From Siphonodentalium dalli (lineage: Eukaryota > Mollusca > Scaphopoda > Gadilida > Siphonodentaliidae), in contig CP136061.1 of NCBI GenBank assembly GCA_032622095.1, positions 40,183,797 through 40,247,796 of the forward strand: DNA of 64,000 nt, given 5' to 3'. A program made the position numbers and the translations under genes. Under the pieces are notes generated by a model. That model had not been told where the DNA came from and did not search any database. It saw only the letters and a program-made list of their open reading frames with translations. This document shows positions 48,252 to 58,301 of the stretch, in pieces (position 1 is the stretch's first letter; every line of letters starts with the position of its first letter).

Positions 48252-48369
48252 CTAGAGTAGTCTGCCCCTGCAGTCTGGCGTGCCACAGTAACAGTAAAGG
48301 CGCTTTCCTGGAACACTTCCCACTTCATAGTTGTAATCCCATGTTAATTCTGTACCAGCTCTGATAAAT
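48252..48369 (-). CDS. SETDB1: SETDB1 terminal coding exon: end of SET and post-SET
   Basis: The acceptor is CATTACAG before 48369. The first base completes the Gln codon begun in the exon at 50902; 38 codons and TAG follow. It encodes [14 protein letters not shown], carrying the tyrosine-containing end of the SET catalytic site, then the post-SET zinc-binding CYCGTPDC (CxCx4C) and the family's terminal CRGRLL. The stop falls just after RLL, as in known SETDB1 proteins. The last ~50 bp of this exon, stop codon included, are repeated in the DNA just beyond it. Confidence 0.96.
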
Positions 48370-48560
48370 CTGTAATGATATAGAGTAAATAATAGAATAA
48401 ATTCTGCTTTCATTGAACAACATGCATCTGATTGGACCTGGATATGCCTGGAAACAACAATCCATATATCTCTATCTGTATATCCGCATAACCCACACAG
48501 TGATACTCTAAAGAAAATTGGGCGAGTGTACTAACCATTCAGCGCACATAATGATGTCAA

Positions 48561-49955
48561 CAAGCCTGCAAATAGTGTGTCTGTCATTTGCAGAATGAGG
48601 TCCCCATAGACCATTTTACAGATAGCGAGAATGATGCATTGTGGGCCAGAAAGTATCCAAACAAAGCCACGTGCTTTACGGTCGCATGCATTTACTATGG
48701 GGGATTTAGGGTGGGTCTATAAAACTAATTATAACTTTGGTATCTGTCATAGTTTACGCGATAAATTTAAACACATATCAGGGACATGTACCCCTTGTAG
48801 AATGTTCAAAAACATTTTCAGTTGCTTGTAGTATTTTAATTGATTTTATGCGATGAAATAATGCGAAAATTCAGAAAATTGCACTAATTTCTCAATATTT
48901 TGCGGTTTTAGTAAACGCCTGATAAAAGTCGTTCAAATTTCAGAGAATATAGAGTAAACACAGTACTATCGGAATATCACAAAGGAGTTCTGTGCATTTG
49001 GTATTAATTAACCCTCAGACTGCCGAAGCTGCCGTCAATAAATTCACTTTTTCGTGTTCGACGAAAATGAAACTTGTCTGTTTAAAGGTCCCATTTTCGT
49101 GTCGAATGGTGATAGAATCTCCATTTGTCAAGTTCATGGATAAATTACATCACACTTAATCGGCTTCACGATTATTAACTTCAACTGATAAGCGCCGACT
49201 GCTGCGTATGCGCGCAACAGTTTGTCTCAAATAAATTGTTATAAAAACACAGGTTTATGGCCGCGGACATAAGCCGATTAAGTGTGATGTAATTTATCCA
49301 TGAACTAACTAACTAAAACCGCAAAATATTGAGAGATTAGTGCAATTTTCTGAATTTTCGCATTATTTCATCGCATAAAATCAATTAAAATACGACAAGC
49401 AACTGGAAATGTTGTTGAACATTCTAGAAGGGGTACATGTCCCTGATATATGTTTAAAATTTCTCGCGTAAACTATGACAGATACCAAAGTTATAATTAG
49501 TTTTATGGACCCACCCTAAATCCCCCATAGTAAATGCATGCGGCCGTAAAGCACATGGCTTTGTTTGGATACTTTCTGGCCCACAATGCAACAGTCAAAA
49601 TGGTTATCTGTAAAATGGTCTATAGGGTGAATTTAGTGACGCTATCCTGCATTCTGCTTAGGTCGCAACTTCTGGTAAGTATCTATAGTCTCAAATTAAC
49701 ATTGTTTTTAGTTACTTTCTCCTTTCTGGGAAGTTTCTATATCCCCTAATTTGCAGAAGATAAAATGTATAATGAGGTGACTAATGACCAACGTCAACAG
49801 GAATTTCAATCTGATCCTTGGTCTCTGATAGAAATTGAGGCCTAAGCAGAATGAGGTTCCCAGAGGGTGAGTTTGGTAATGCTAGCCCACAGTGTGGGAT
49901 AGAATCACTAATTTCACCCAAGGGGACCTCATTCTGCAAATGACAGACACATTTT
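48561..49955. mobile_element. MITE family B split by a nested element
   Basis: The left end CAAGCCTGCAAATAGTGTG...GAATGAGGTCCCCA stops at about 48607, and the element resumes at about 49624 with GGGTGAATTTAGTGACGCTA, its interior and a second hairpin. Confidence 0.85.
48607..49624. mobile_element. ~1-kb fold-back element nested in MITE B
   Basis: It starts TAGACCATTTTACAGATA and ends with the inverse TATCTGTAAAATGGTCTA. The arms extend over 300 bp each (AAAGTATCCAAACAAAGCCA; ACTATGACAGATACC), with an unrelated centre. No coding capacity. Confidence 0.9.
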
Positions 49956-50199
49956 TGATGCTGACCGAATATTCCAGCAAAATCGAAACAAGAAATTGGT
50001 GCAAACCGCCTAGTGTGGGCATACCCATAACCCATTGCTGAGATACTCAGGCAGACTGACCAAATAAAATCAACATTTTGAGATAAACGAAAAGGAATGA
50101 ATAACACTAGGAATCTAGGATGGAAGTGAGTGTGATAATGTTGAACCAGTGACATCACTAACGTCATCATATCTATTATTTCATCTCCGCTGAAATTCA

Positions 50200-50591
50200 A
50201 CACCAATTTGCTCAAATCTATTATATATTTTGGAATTTCTGTCTGTGTGTATGTAATTATGTATGTATGTATGTTATACACTCAAAAACTGCTTGACCAA
50301 TCTGACTCAAATTTGGTATGTAGGCCTACTTTGATCGCGGGAACAACATGGGCGGGTCCAATTTCAATTGTGACCATGTCCTTGACCTCGCACATATACG
50401 CTCATATCGGCATGTTTCTGGAACGATCGAACAATAGTTTTTTTATATCTCCTATTACTTTTCAAAGTTGTTCGCTCAGTATTGTTCAAAGTTGTCACTT
50501 TGAATTAGTAGATCAATCTCTCATTGTCAATAGTTTTTCCATGAATAACCCATCCCTAAATAGCCCGGACGAAGTCGGGCACATCAGCTAG
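50200..50591 (+). mobile_element. Helitron-like 3' end
   Basis: Sequence ends with a hairpin AGCCCGGACGAAGTCGGGC, a 7-base spacer and CAGCTAG followed by T. A hairpin shortly before a CTAG terminus next to T is the usual 3' mark of Helitron elements. The 5' end and any Rep/helicase coding sequence are absent, so it is non-autonomous or truncated. Confidence 0.5.
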
Positions 50592-50630
50592 TAGTACATA
50601 AATATATTTGTAATATTTTATGACTTTGAT

Positions 50631-50889
50631 TAACCCTTTCATGGCGGGAGCTGCACTGGTGCAGCATTGAAGATCCTGTGCCAGTGCATTCTTTTATATA
50701 TGAAAGTCTCCCATAGGAAGCTCACATATATAAGAGAATGCACTGGCTTACACAGTCAAAGTAAATATTGTTAGGCCAATGTATTCTCATATATATGCGA
50801 GGCTCCCTATGGGAGACTCATATATAAGATAATGCATTGGCACAGGGTTTTCACAAAATTTCAGGAAGCTCCCATCATGGAAGGGTTAA
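50631..50889. mobile_element. MITE family A' copy next to a SETDB1 exon
   Basis: Ends TTAACCCTTTCATGGCGGGA and CATCATGGAAGGGTTAAG. Its end lies only about 7 bp from the donor hexamer of the exon at 50902-50990. Confidence 0.85.
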
Positions 50890-50901
50890 GATGTAACTTA
50901 C

Positions 50902-50990
50902 TGTCCAGCGAAGAAAGCGACCCAAGGAAATCTGAGATCATGTGTGTCCACAAAGACGTTCTGCACAAACACATTCGGAGAACAGCTATG
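50902..50990 (-). CDS. SETDB1: SETDB1 exon: HSCSPN segment of the SET domain
   Basis: This 89-bp exon has acceptor TTTTTGCAG before 50990 and donor CA|GTAAGT at 50901. It encodes 29 codons plus two bases. It starts HSCSPN and continues through [19 protein letters not shown], which is almost invariant in SETDB1 as I recall it. HSCSPN, with the preceding GRYLN, makes the cofactor- and substrate-binding knot of the SET fold. The open frame upstream (to 51188) is intron: the polypyrimidine tract and CAG sit directly before the His codon, and the protein stops matching the family there. Confidence 0.96.
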
Positions 50991-51219
50991 CTGCAAAAAG
51001 AAATAAAATAAGATCAGGTGTAATAAGATATAAAAGGTCAGCCGACCACAGTGTCCCCCGAAAACGTGGCAAGTCGACGCCGCTTTGTTAAAGAAAGGGT
51101 TAATAATTCCGTAAAGAAATAATTTTCCGTCATCTATATGCATGTTGCACATCTCCAATATGTGGGTAACAATACTCTGAAGTTTCAAATATCTATGATC
51201 AAAACTGTAGGAGGAGTTG

Positions 51220-51790
51220 ATTACACCATGAAGGTACCCTTAAACAGAAAATTCTAAAAAATGTTTTTCAAAGTCGAAAGGCCCATAACTCTTGGAAAAA
51301 TCATTGGATCAAACTCAAATTCGAACATGACCTGTATTTTGATATCAATGACTCACAAAAAAAAACGAATTTTCAATTGAACAGTCCAAACTTGAGTTAT
51401 CATCCGGAAACCAAAGAAAAAACAAGAAAATTGAATTTTCTAAGTCGAAAAGCCCATAACTCTGAGAAAAATCATTGGATCAAACTCAAATTCGAACATG
51501 ACCTGTATTTTGATATCAATGACTCACAAAAAAAACGAATTTTCAATTGAACTGTCCAAACTTGAGTTATCATCCGGAAACAAAAGAAAAAAGAAGAAAA
51601 TTGAATTTTCTAAGTCGAAAAAAGTCCATAACTCTAGGAAAAATCATCGGATCAAACTCAAATTCGAACTCAACCTGTATCTTGATATGACTGATCCACA
51701 TAACGGTATTTGCACTTAAATGATCCAAACTTGAGATATAATGCGGAAACCGAAAAAGTGAGAAATTTTCCAAGTAAAAAAAAGTTGAAA
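51220..51790. repeat. Tandem ~180-bp dispersed repeat
   Basis: Three modules with CATAACTC, ATCATTGGATCAAACTCAAA and CTTGAGTTATCATCCGGAAA. In the SETDB1 intron. Confidence 0.8.
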
Positions 51791-51839
51791 TGAAAGTGTC
51801 AATGACACTGTAGCTAAACTTGGAAAGGGAATAATTTAA

Positions 51840-54340
51840 TGTATTACAGTCAATGGAGCGATTAGGAATGTGGAAAGTTGAATGTCTAATACTAGTTTAT
51901 AGACATGAAGAGAAAAGTAAAATCCAAGATGGCTGCTGGCGGCCATGTTTTCGGCCGAATGACCCCAAAATGATTGTATCCCATCTACATGTCATCGTTA
52001 ACATCCATGACAAATTTTATGACGATCAGACTAAAGGTACGACCTGTAGCCTATGCTAAAGAATTTAGTCATACAAAGAGTAAAATCCAAGATGGCTGCT
52101 GGCGGCCATGTTTTTTGGCCGAATGACACCAAAATGACTTGTTCCCATCTACATGTCATTATTAACATCTATGACAAATTTTATGACGATCAGACTAAAG
52201 GTACGACCTGTAGCCCATGCTAAAGAATTTAGTCATACAAAGAGTAAAATCCAATATTAACAACCATGACAAATTTCATGATGATCAGACGAACAGTACG
52301 ACCTGTGGCCCATGCTAATGGATTAAATTTTGAAATCCAAGATGGCCACTGGCGGCCATGTTTTTTGTCCGAATGACCCCAAAATGACTCGTTCCCATTT
52401 ACATTCCAATTTCAACAGCCATGACAAATTTTATGATGATCAGACTAAATGTACGACCTGTAGCCCGTGCTAAAGGATTTAGTCATACAAAGAGTAAAAT
52501 CAAAGATGGCTGCTGGCGGCCATGTTTTTCTGCCGAATGACCCCAAAATTACTCGTTCCCATTTACATTCCAATTTCAACAGCCATGACAAATTTTATGA
52601 TGATCAGACTAAAGGTACGACCTGTAGCCCGTGCTAAAGGATTTAGTCATACAAAGAGTAAAATCAAAGATGGCTGCTGGCGGCCATGTTTTTCTGCCGA
52701 ATGACCCCAAAATGACTCGTTCCCATCTACATGTCATTATTAACATTCACGACAAATTTTATGATGATCAGACTAAAGGTACAACCTGTAGCCCGTGCTA
52801 AAGGATTTAGTCATACAAAGAGTAAAATCCAAGATGGCTGCTGGCGACCATGTTTTTTGGCCGAATGACCCCAAAATTACTCGTTCCCATCTACATGTCA
52901 TTGTTAACATCCATGACAAATTTTATGATGATCAGACGAACAGTACGACCTGTGGCCCGTGCTAATGGATTACATTTTGAAATCCAAGATGGCCACTGGC
53001 GGCCATGTTTATTGGCCGAATGAGCCCAAAATTACTCGTTCCCATCTACATTCCAATTTCAACAGCCATGACAAATTTTATGATGATCAGACTAAAGGTA
53101 CGGCCTGTAGCCCGTGCTAAAGGATTTAGTCATACAAAGAGTAAAATCCAAGATGGCTGCTGGCGGCCATGTTTTTTGGCCGATTGACCCCAAAATGACT
53201 CGTTCCCATCTACATGTCAATATTAACATCCATGACAAATTTGATGATGATCAGACTAAAGGTACGACCTGTAGCCCGTGCTAAAGAATTTAGTCATACA
53301 AAGAGTAAAATCCAAGAAGGCTGCTGGCCGCCATGTTTTTTGGCCGAATGACCCCAAAATTACTCGTTCCCATCTACATGTCAATATTAACATCCATGAC
53401 AAATTTCATGATGATCAGACGAACAGTACGACCTGTGGCCCGTGCTAATGGATTGAATTTTGAAATCCAAGATGGCCGCTGGCGGCCATGTTTTTTGTCC
53501 GAATGACCCCAAAATGACTCGTTCCTATCTACATTCCAATTTCAACAGCCATGACAAATTTTATGATGATCGGACTAAAGGTACGACCTGTAGCCCGTGC
53601 TAAAGGATTTAGTCATACAAAGAGTGAAATCAAAGATGCCTGCTGGCGGCCATGTTTTTTGGCCGAATGACCCCAAAATGACTCGTTCCCATCTACATGT
53701 CATTATTAACATTCTTGACAAATTTTATGATGATCAGACTAAAAGTACGACCTGTAGCCCGTGCTAAAGAATTTAGTCATACAAAGAGTAAAATCCAAGA
53801 TGGCTGCTGGCGGCCATGTTTTTGGGCCGAATGACCCCAAAATTACTCGTTCACATCTACATGTCAATATTAACATCCATGACAAATTTCATGACGATCA
53901 GACAAACAGCACGCCCTGTAGCCCGTGCTAATGGATTGAATTTTGAAATGCAAGATGGCCACTGGCGGCCATGTTTTTTTACCGAATGACCCCAAAATTA
54001 ATCATTCTGGTCTAAATGTTGATGTCAACAGCTATGACAAATTTCATAATGATCCGACCAAAGGTACAACCTGTAGACTGCATTGTTGACGCCTTACGTA
54101 CACACGTACACACGGACGACGGACGACAAAGCCATGGCAATAGCTCAAACTTTACAAAGTAAAGTTGAGCTAAAAAGGGAAATAACTCCATAAAAGAACA
54201 TCGGATCAAACCCAGAATTGCAGAGCACCTGTGTTCTTGGTTGAGACAACTACACACCAAGTTTCAATCAAATCGTTTGATCATTACTGGACGGACGCAC
54301 GGACGCGGCTGATTACAATAGTCCCCCAAAAATAAATTAT
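51840..54340. repeat. Tandem ~180-bp satellite with AAGATGGC/GGCGGCCATG core
   Basis: About 12 copies of a module with ATCCAAGATGGCTGCTGGCG, GGCCATGTTTTTTGGCCGAA, ACATGACAAATTTTATGATG-like and GTACGACCTGTAGCCCGTGC. Ends in an ACGGACGACGGACGAC tract and then an element ending GTCCCCCAAAAATAAATTAT. Related single modules occur at 60940-61400 and 62130-62330. Confidence 0.88.
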
Positions 54341-54589
54341 TCGGGGGACAAAAGGGTCCTATATTCCCCTGGTCATCTTTGCATGAAGACAACTTAGCAA
54401 ATTATAAGGAAAACACTTGTTAGTGCCATAATAAAGATGTATACAGGGTTCAAGGCTAATTTTTACAAAACCTATTATACTTTTCATTTAGATTCTAGTG
54501 TATAAATAACATGTTTGGAACAAGAAGGACGCTAGTTTGTTTGATATTGAATTTTCAAACACAAACAATTATATTTTTATTTTTAAACA

Positions 54590-55094
54590 AGAGATGGACT
54601 GTCGTCCAGTGCATACCCCCTTGTGGCATACCGCCTAGTGTTATATCTATAACTTATGACTGCTATACTCAAGACAGATGGACCCAAAAATCAGCATTTT
54701 CATATAAACAAAGATGAATAACTATAGAACAAAAAACCAAAACAAAACAGTTGAATGTGCCATTAAATGTGAACATCCATACAAAATTTCATTGAGATCC
54801 TAGCTCAACTGTTGAAGTTACGATATGAACGACACCAGACAGACCAAAAAGCCAACATTTCCAGATAAACAAAGATGAATAACTCTAGAATGGAAAATCC
54901 GAACAAAACGATGGAACCCTCTATTTAATGTCCTCATAGTAGTGAACATCCATACCTAATTTATTGAGATCCGAGCACTACGGTTCAAGTTATGACATGA
55001 ACAGACATCGGACGGACATACGGTACGACGCACGCACGGCACGACGGACAGGTGCAAAACAGTATACCCCCCTTATTTTTTAAAAGGGGGTATA
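54590..55094 (+). mobile_element. GGAC-tailed repeat with terminal C/G hairpin
   Basis: Two modules (AAACAAAGATGAATAACT), a GGACGGACATACGGTACGAC tract, and the end TATACCCCCCTTATTTTT / AAAAGGGGGTATAAT. Same design as the units at 9646-11656 but different interior. Confidence 0.7.
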
Positions 55095-55342
55095 ATAACA
55101 AAATTATATTTATAGGTCTAGTTTATATGGCATATTTGGTTTTCAACATTTTCTCAACAGAACAAAGCAGAATGAAACTTTAAATTAGATATTTATGTGG
55201 TTGTTGTAACTGAAGGTCTGAAACACTGATGCATCTTTAACTAGCTAAGCAAGATTATATATCGGATAGGTATGTTATGATGTCCTTCACCCCAAATTAT
55301 ATATTCATAATATTAAGTTCAATTAATCCGTTTCAATAACTT

Positions 55343-56293
55343 GAATACTTACATTAAGATATCTTCCGAGGTTACCATGAATACTTACATTAAGATATCT
55401 CCCGAGGTTACCATGGATACTCACATTAAGATATCTTCTGAGGTTACCATAGATACTTACATTAAGATATCTCCCGAGGTTACCAAGGATACTCACATTA
55501 AGATATCTTCTGAGGTTACCATGAATACTTACATTAAGATATCTCCCGAGGTTACCATGAATACTCACATTAAGATATCTTCTGAGGTTACCATGGATAC
55601 TCACATTAAGATATCTTCTGAGGTTACCATGAATACTTACATTAAGATATCTCCCGAGGTTACCATGGATACTCACATTAAGATATCTTCTGAGGTTACC
55701 ATGAATACTTACATTAAGATATCTCCCGAGGTTACCATGGATACTCACATTAAGATATCTTCTGAGGTTACCATAAATACTTACATTAAGATATCTCCCG
55801 AGGTTACCATGAATACTTACATTAAGATATCTTCTGAGGTTACCATGAATACTTACATTAAGATATCTCCCGAGGTTACCATGGATACTCACATTAAGAT
55901 ATCTTCTGAGGTTACCATGAATACTTACATTAAGATATCTTCCGAGATTACCATAGATACTAACATTAAGATATCTTCCGTTCCGAGGTTACCATAGATA
56001 CTAACATTAAGATATCTTCCGAGGTTACCATGGATACTTACATTAAGATATCTTCTGAGTTTACCATGGATACTTACATTAAGATATCTTCCGAGGTTAC
56101 CATGGATACTTACATTAAAAAATCTTTCGCGGTTACCATGGATACTCACATTAAGATATCTTCTGAGGTTACCATGAATACTTACATTAAGATATTTTCT
56201 GAGGTTACCATTGATACTTACATTAAGATATCAACCGAGGTTACCATGGATACTTCCATTGAGATATCTTCCGAGATTACCATGGATACTTAC
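55343..56293 (-). repeat. 36-bp minisatellite made of a SETDB1 exon end plus its 5' splice site
   Basis: There are about 26 tandem copies of a 36-bp unit (12 codons). Read on the minus strand, each begins with a splice-donor-like GTAAGT or GTGAGT, continues ATCCATGG, and ends with the GRYLN-coding end of the adjacent exon. Two subtypes roughly alternate (NLGRYLN with GTAAGT, NLRRYLN with GTGAGT), so part of the array has a 72-bp higher-order period. Translation gives VSIHGNLGRYLN repeats. Reading straight on from the exon is open for only about two units: an AGA-to-TGA change near 56231 stops it, and a small insertion near 55980 shifts the frame. One early unit has GGAAGT in place of a donor. 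Confidence 0.95.
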
Positions 56294-56394
56294 ATTAAGA
56301 TATCTTCCGAGGTTACCCATTGATTTGGCATCCATTATAAAGCAGGCTTCATTATCACCAAAATATTCTCGAGTCGTCTTTCGCTTATTTGGTT
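56294..56394 (-). CDS. SETDB1: SETDB1 exon: second SET segment up to GRYLN
   Basis: This 101-bp exon has acceptor TTTTTTTTCCAG before 56394 and donor AAT|GTAAGT at 56293. It enters with two bases (phase 1) and encodes 33 codons. It contains TTREYFGDNEACFIMDAK and ends NLGRYLN. In SET domains, GRYLN followed directly by HSCSPN forms the S-adenosylmethionine pocket and pseudoknot. Here GRYLN ends one exon and HSCSPN starts the next, so the intron splits the motif in phase 0. The last bases of the exon and the donor are the template of the 36-bp array that follows in the intron. Confidence 0.93.
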
Positions 56395-56639
56395 CTGGAA
56401 AAAAAAACAATGGTAATCTGTGGTAATCTTGATTTTTGTTCATCTGTCTCATCTACAAGCAGCATTCTCATGATTGGTCAAGTCAAAAAAGCCTGCTAGG
56501 CCACACGTCGCCAGTATATAAAGGTGGCTTTATTTGACCGGTGGCTTTTTTAGAAATGAAAAATATGATTCTATGAACAATCATTCAATAAAACTTTGCT
56601 TCCAACTGTTTATGTTGTTAACATACCTGATTTGATAGC

Positions 56640-57005
56640 AGAATAATAATTGGCAAAACCTAGTCAAAAAAGGGGCATAACTTCATCAGAAATAGTCGGA
56701 TCGAACTCAAATTTCATGTGAAGATATCTAATAATCATAACTTGAGTTATCATCCGGACAACAAAATAATCAGTGAATTCTAAGTCGAAAAGGGGCATAT
56801 CTCTGTCAGAAATAGCCGACTGAACCCAAATTTGAACTTGATCGGGACTTACTCATTTGAAGGCCACAAACAAGTTTCATCAAATTTTGTCGAATATCAT
56901 TCACATTATCATCTGGACAACAAATGTTTCAGATGGAATGGATGGACATACGGATGGATGGATGGACACCGCTCATTTCGATAGTTTCCCGAAATTTAAT
57001 TACGG
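56640..57005. repeat. GGATGG-tailed dispersed repeat, second copy
   Basis: Shares AAAAAGGGGCATAACT, TTATCATCCGGACAACAAAA and GGATGGATGGACA with 14150-14875. Confidence 0.8.
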
Positions 57006-57016
57006 GCAACAATGAA

Positions 57017-57190
57017 TTAACCCTTTCATGACCGGAGTTGCGCTGGTGCAGCATTAAATATAATGTACCAGTGAATTCTCTTATATATGCGAGTTTCCCA
57101 TTGGGAGCTTCGCATATATAAGAGAATGCACTGGCTTACAAGGTCAAGGTAAATATTTTTTAAACCAATGTATTCTCTTATATATGCGGG
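57017..57190. mobile_element. Truncated MITE family A'
   Basis: Left end TTAACCCTTTCATGACCGG, one full hairpin and half of the second; cut off at TATATATGCGGG. Confidence 0.8.
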
Positions 57191-57316
57191 AAATCTTCAA
57201 ACGGTAGAGGGAATCTTAAAATATCCGGGAGACAGGTCACAGTTCCAGAAGATAGGACTTACAACACAAAAGACACGATCTCCATGGTATCTAACCAAAA
57301 ATTCATGGTTTCTCAC

Positions 57317-57464
57317 CTTTCCTAATCTGTCTCGTCTCGTTTCTGCCTCGCTCTCGGATTCATTGTAATATACAGTGGTTTCTTACCTTTGATAATTTCT
57401 TCCTCGATCTCGTCTGTTTTCTGCCTCGCTCTCGGATTCGTTGTAATATATATTGGTTTCTCAC
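57317..57464 (-). repeat. Tandem copies (about 78 bp) of the exon 3' end with splice donors
   Basis: The PRARQK-coding segment recurs at spacings of 78 bp (plus-strand CTGCCTCGCTCTCGG at 57343, 57421 and 57499). The second copy stays open in frame and ends AAAG|GTAAGA at 57386, a plausible alternative donor in the same phase that would add 26 codons. The third copy has an in-frame TAG shortly before its own AAAG|GTGAGA at 57316, so using it would truncate the protein. Whether the second copy is exon or intron cannot be decided from sequence. Confidence 0.8.
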
Positions 57465-57572
57465 CTTTGATAATTTCTACCTCTATCTCGTCTGTTTTCT
57501 GCCTCGCTCTCGGATCAGGTAGATTCTTGAATCTGTTAGTTTTAGCATGAGCTGACACAGTACTTCTTTTCG
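57465..57572 (-). CDS. SETDB1: SETDB1 exon: end of the SET-domain insert
   Basis: This is a 108-bp exon with acceptor TTTATAG before 57572 and donor AAAG|GTGAGA at 57464. It enters with two bases of a codon, encodes 35 full codons and leaves one base (phase 1). The product is basic then acidic, with segments RARQKTDEIE and EVEIIK, as expected for the low-complexity insert of a bifurcated SET domain. The sequence alone would not name the gene. The link is that its phase-1 end joins exactly to the exon at 56394 (G plus AA makes a Glu codon). The 3' part of the exon, with its donor, is repeated twice downstream at a 78-bp spacing, so the true 3' end could be 57387 instead of 57465. Confidence 0.7.
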
Positions 57573-57626
57573 CTATAAATAATGGAATGTATTGTTATTA
57601 ATGGGGATTGTACATATACTAAGTCA

Positions 57627-57885
57627 GTTAACCCTTTGGGAGCAGTGCTGGTGCAGCATTTAAGATCCTGTGCCAGTGTATTCTCATATATATGATAGTC
57701 TTCCATGGGAGCCTTGCATATATAAGAGAATGCACTGGTTTACAAGGTCAAGGTAAATATTGTTAGGCCAATGTATTCTCTTATATATGTGAGGCTCCTT
57801 GTGGGAGATTTGCATATATAAGAGAATGCATTGGCACAAGGTTTTCGCAACATTTCAGGAAGCTCCAATCATGGAAGGGTTAACC
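57627..57885. mobile_element. MITE family A' copy
   Basis: Ends GTTAACCCTTTGGGAGCAG and CAATCATGGAAGGGTTAAC; two CATATATAAGAGAATGCA hairpins. Confidence 0.85.
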
Positions 57886-58075
57886 AATCAGTAGTGCTCA
57901 TCATATGTATGAAAATGAACCTCTAACATAATGCCCACATCATAGATATTATAATACTCTCTAACATAATGCCCACAACATAGATATTATAATACAAACC
58001 AGTAGCTCTCATCATATGTATGAAATGAACCTCTAACATAATACCCACATCATAGATATTATAATACAAAGCTAT
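57886..58075. repeat. Short tandem duplication
   Basis: CTCTAACATAATGCCCACA and CATAGATATTATAATAC recur three times in this interval, with CAGTAG...CTCATCATATGTATG twice. Confidence 0.8.
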
Positions 58076-58301
58076 AACATAAAAACAAATGTGCGTGATC
58101 TTAAATTGAACTAATATTAATAATATAATTAAATATTTCGAATGAGAGATTAAAATTTGTTAAGCAATTGGCATTACAGATCAATATGTGTTCTTTCTGA
58201 AAATAAGTGCCCAACAAATATTATCATTGAATGTGGATTAATATGAAAATTTTTGTTCACCCTTATTTTGATACCCGCGCATACTTTCAGTGTTAAATTG
58301 C

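Larger units (their letters stand above)
48252..57572 (-). other. SETDB1: SETDB1-type H3K9 methyltransferase gene, 3' part (four coding exons, 5' end not found)
   Basis: The exons at 57572-57465, 56394-56294, 50990-50902 and 48369-48252 join in consistent phases (1, 0, 2) into one frame that ends in TAG. The product matches the C-terminal part of SETDB1, the nuclear enzyme that methylates histone H3 lysine 9 using S-adenosylmethionine and silences repeats and genes. Its SET domain is split by a long insert; only the end of that insert and the second SET half are here. The Tudor, MBD, pre-SET and first SET segments would lie at higher coordinates; I did not find them up to 64000. Introns carry a donor-derived minisatellite and long dispersed repeats. 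Identity rests on recalled family motifs, not on a search. Confidence 0.9.

Noticed and set aside
55323-55892. 189-codon minus frame and 218-codon plus frame
   Set aside because: By-product of the 36-bp array. The minus frame reflects the copied SETDB1 exon end and is not continuous with the exon, because of the TGA near 56231 and a frameshift near 55980.
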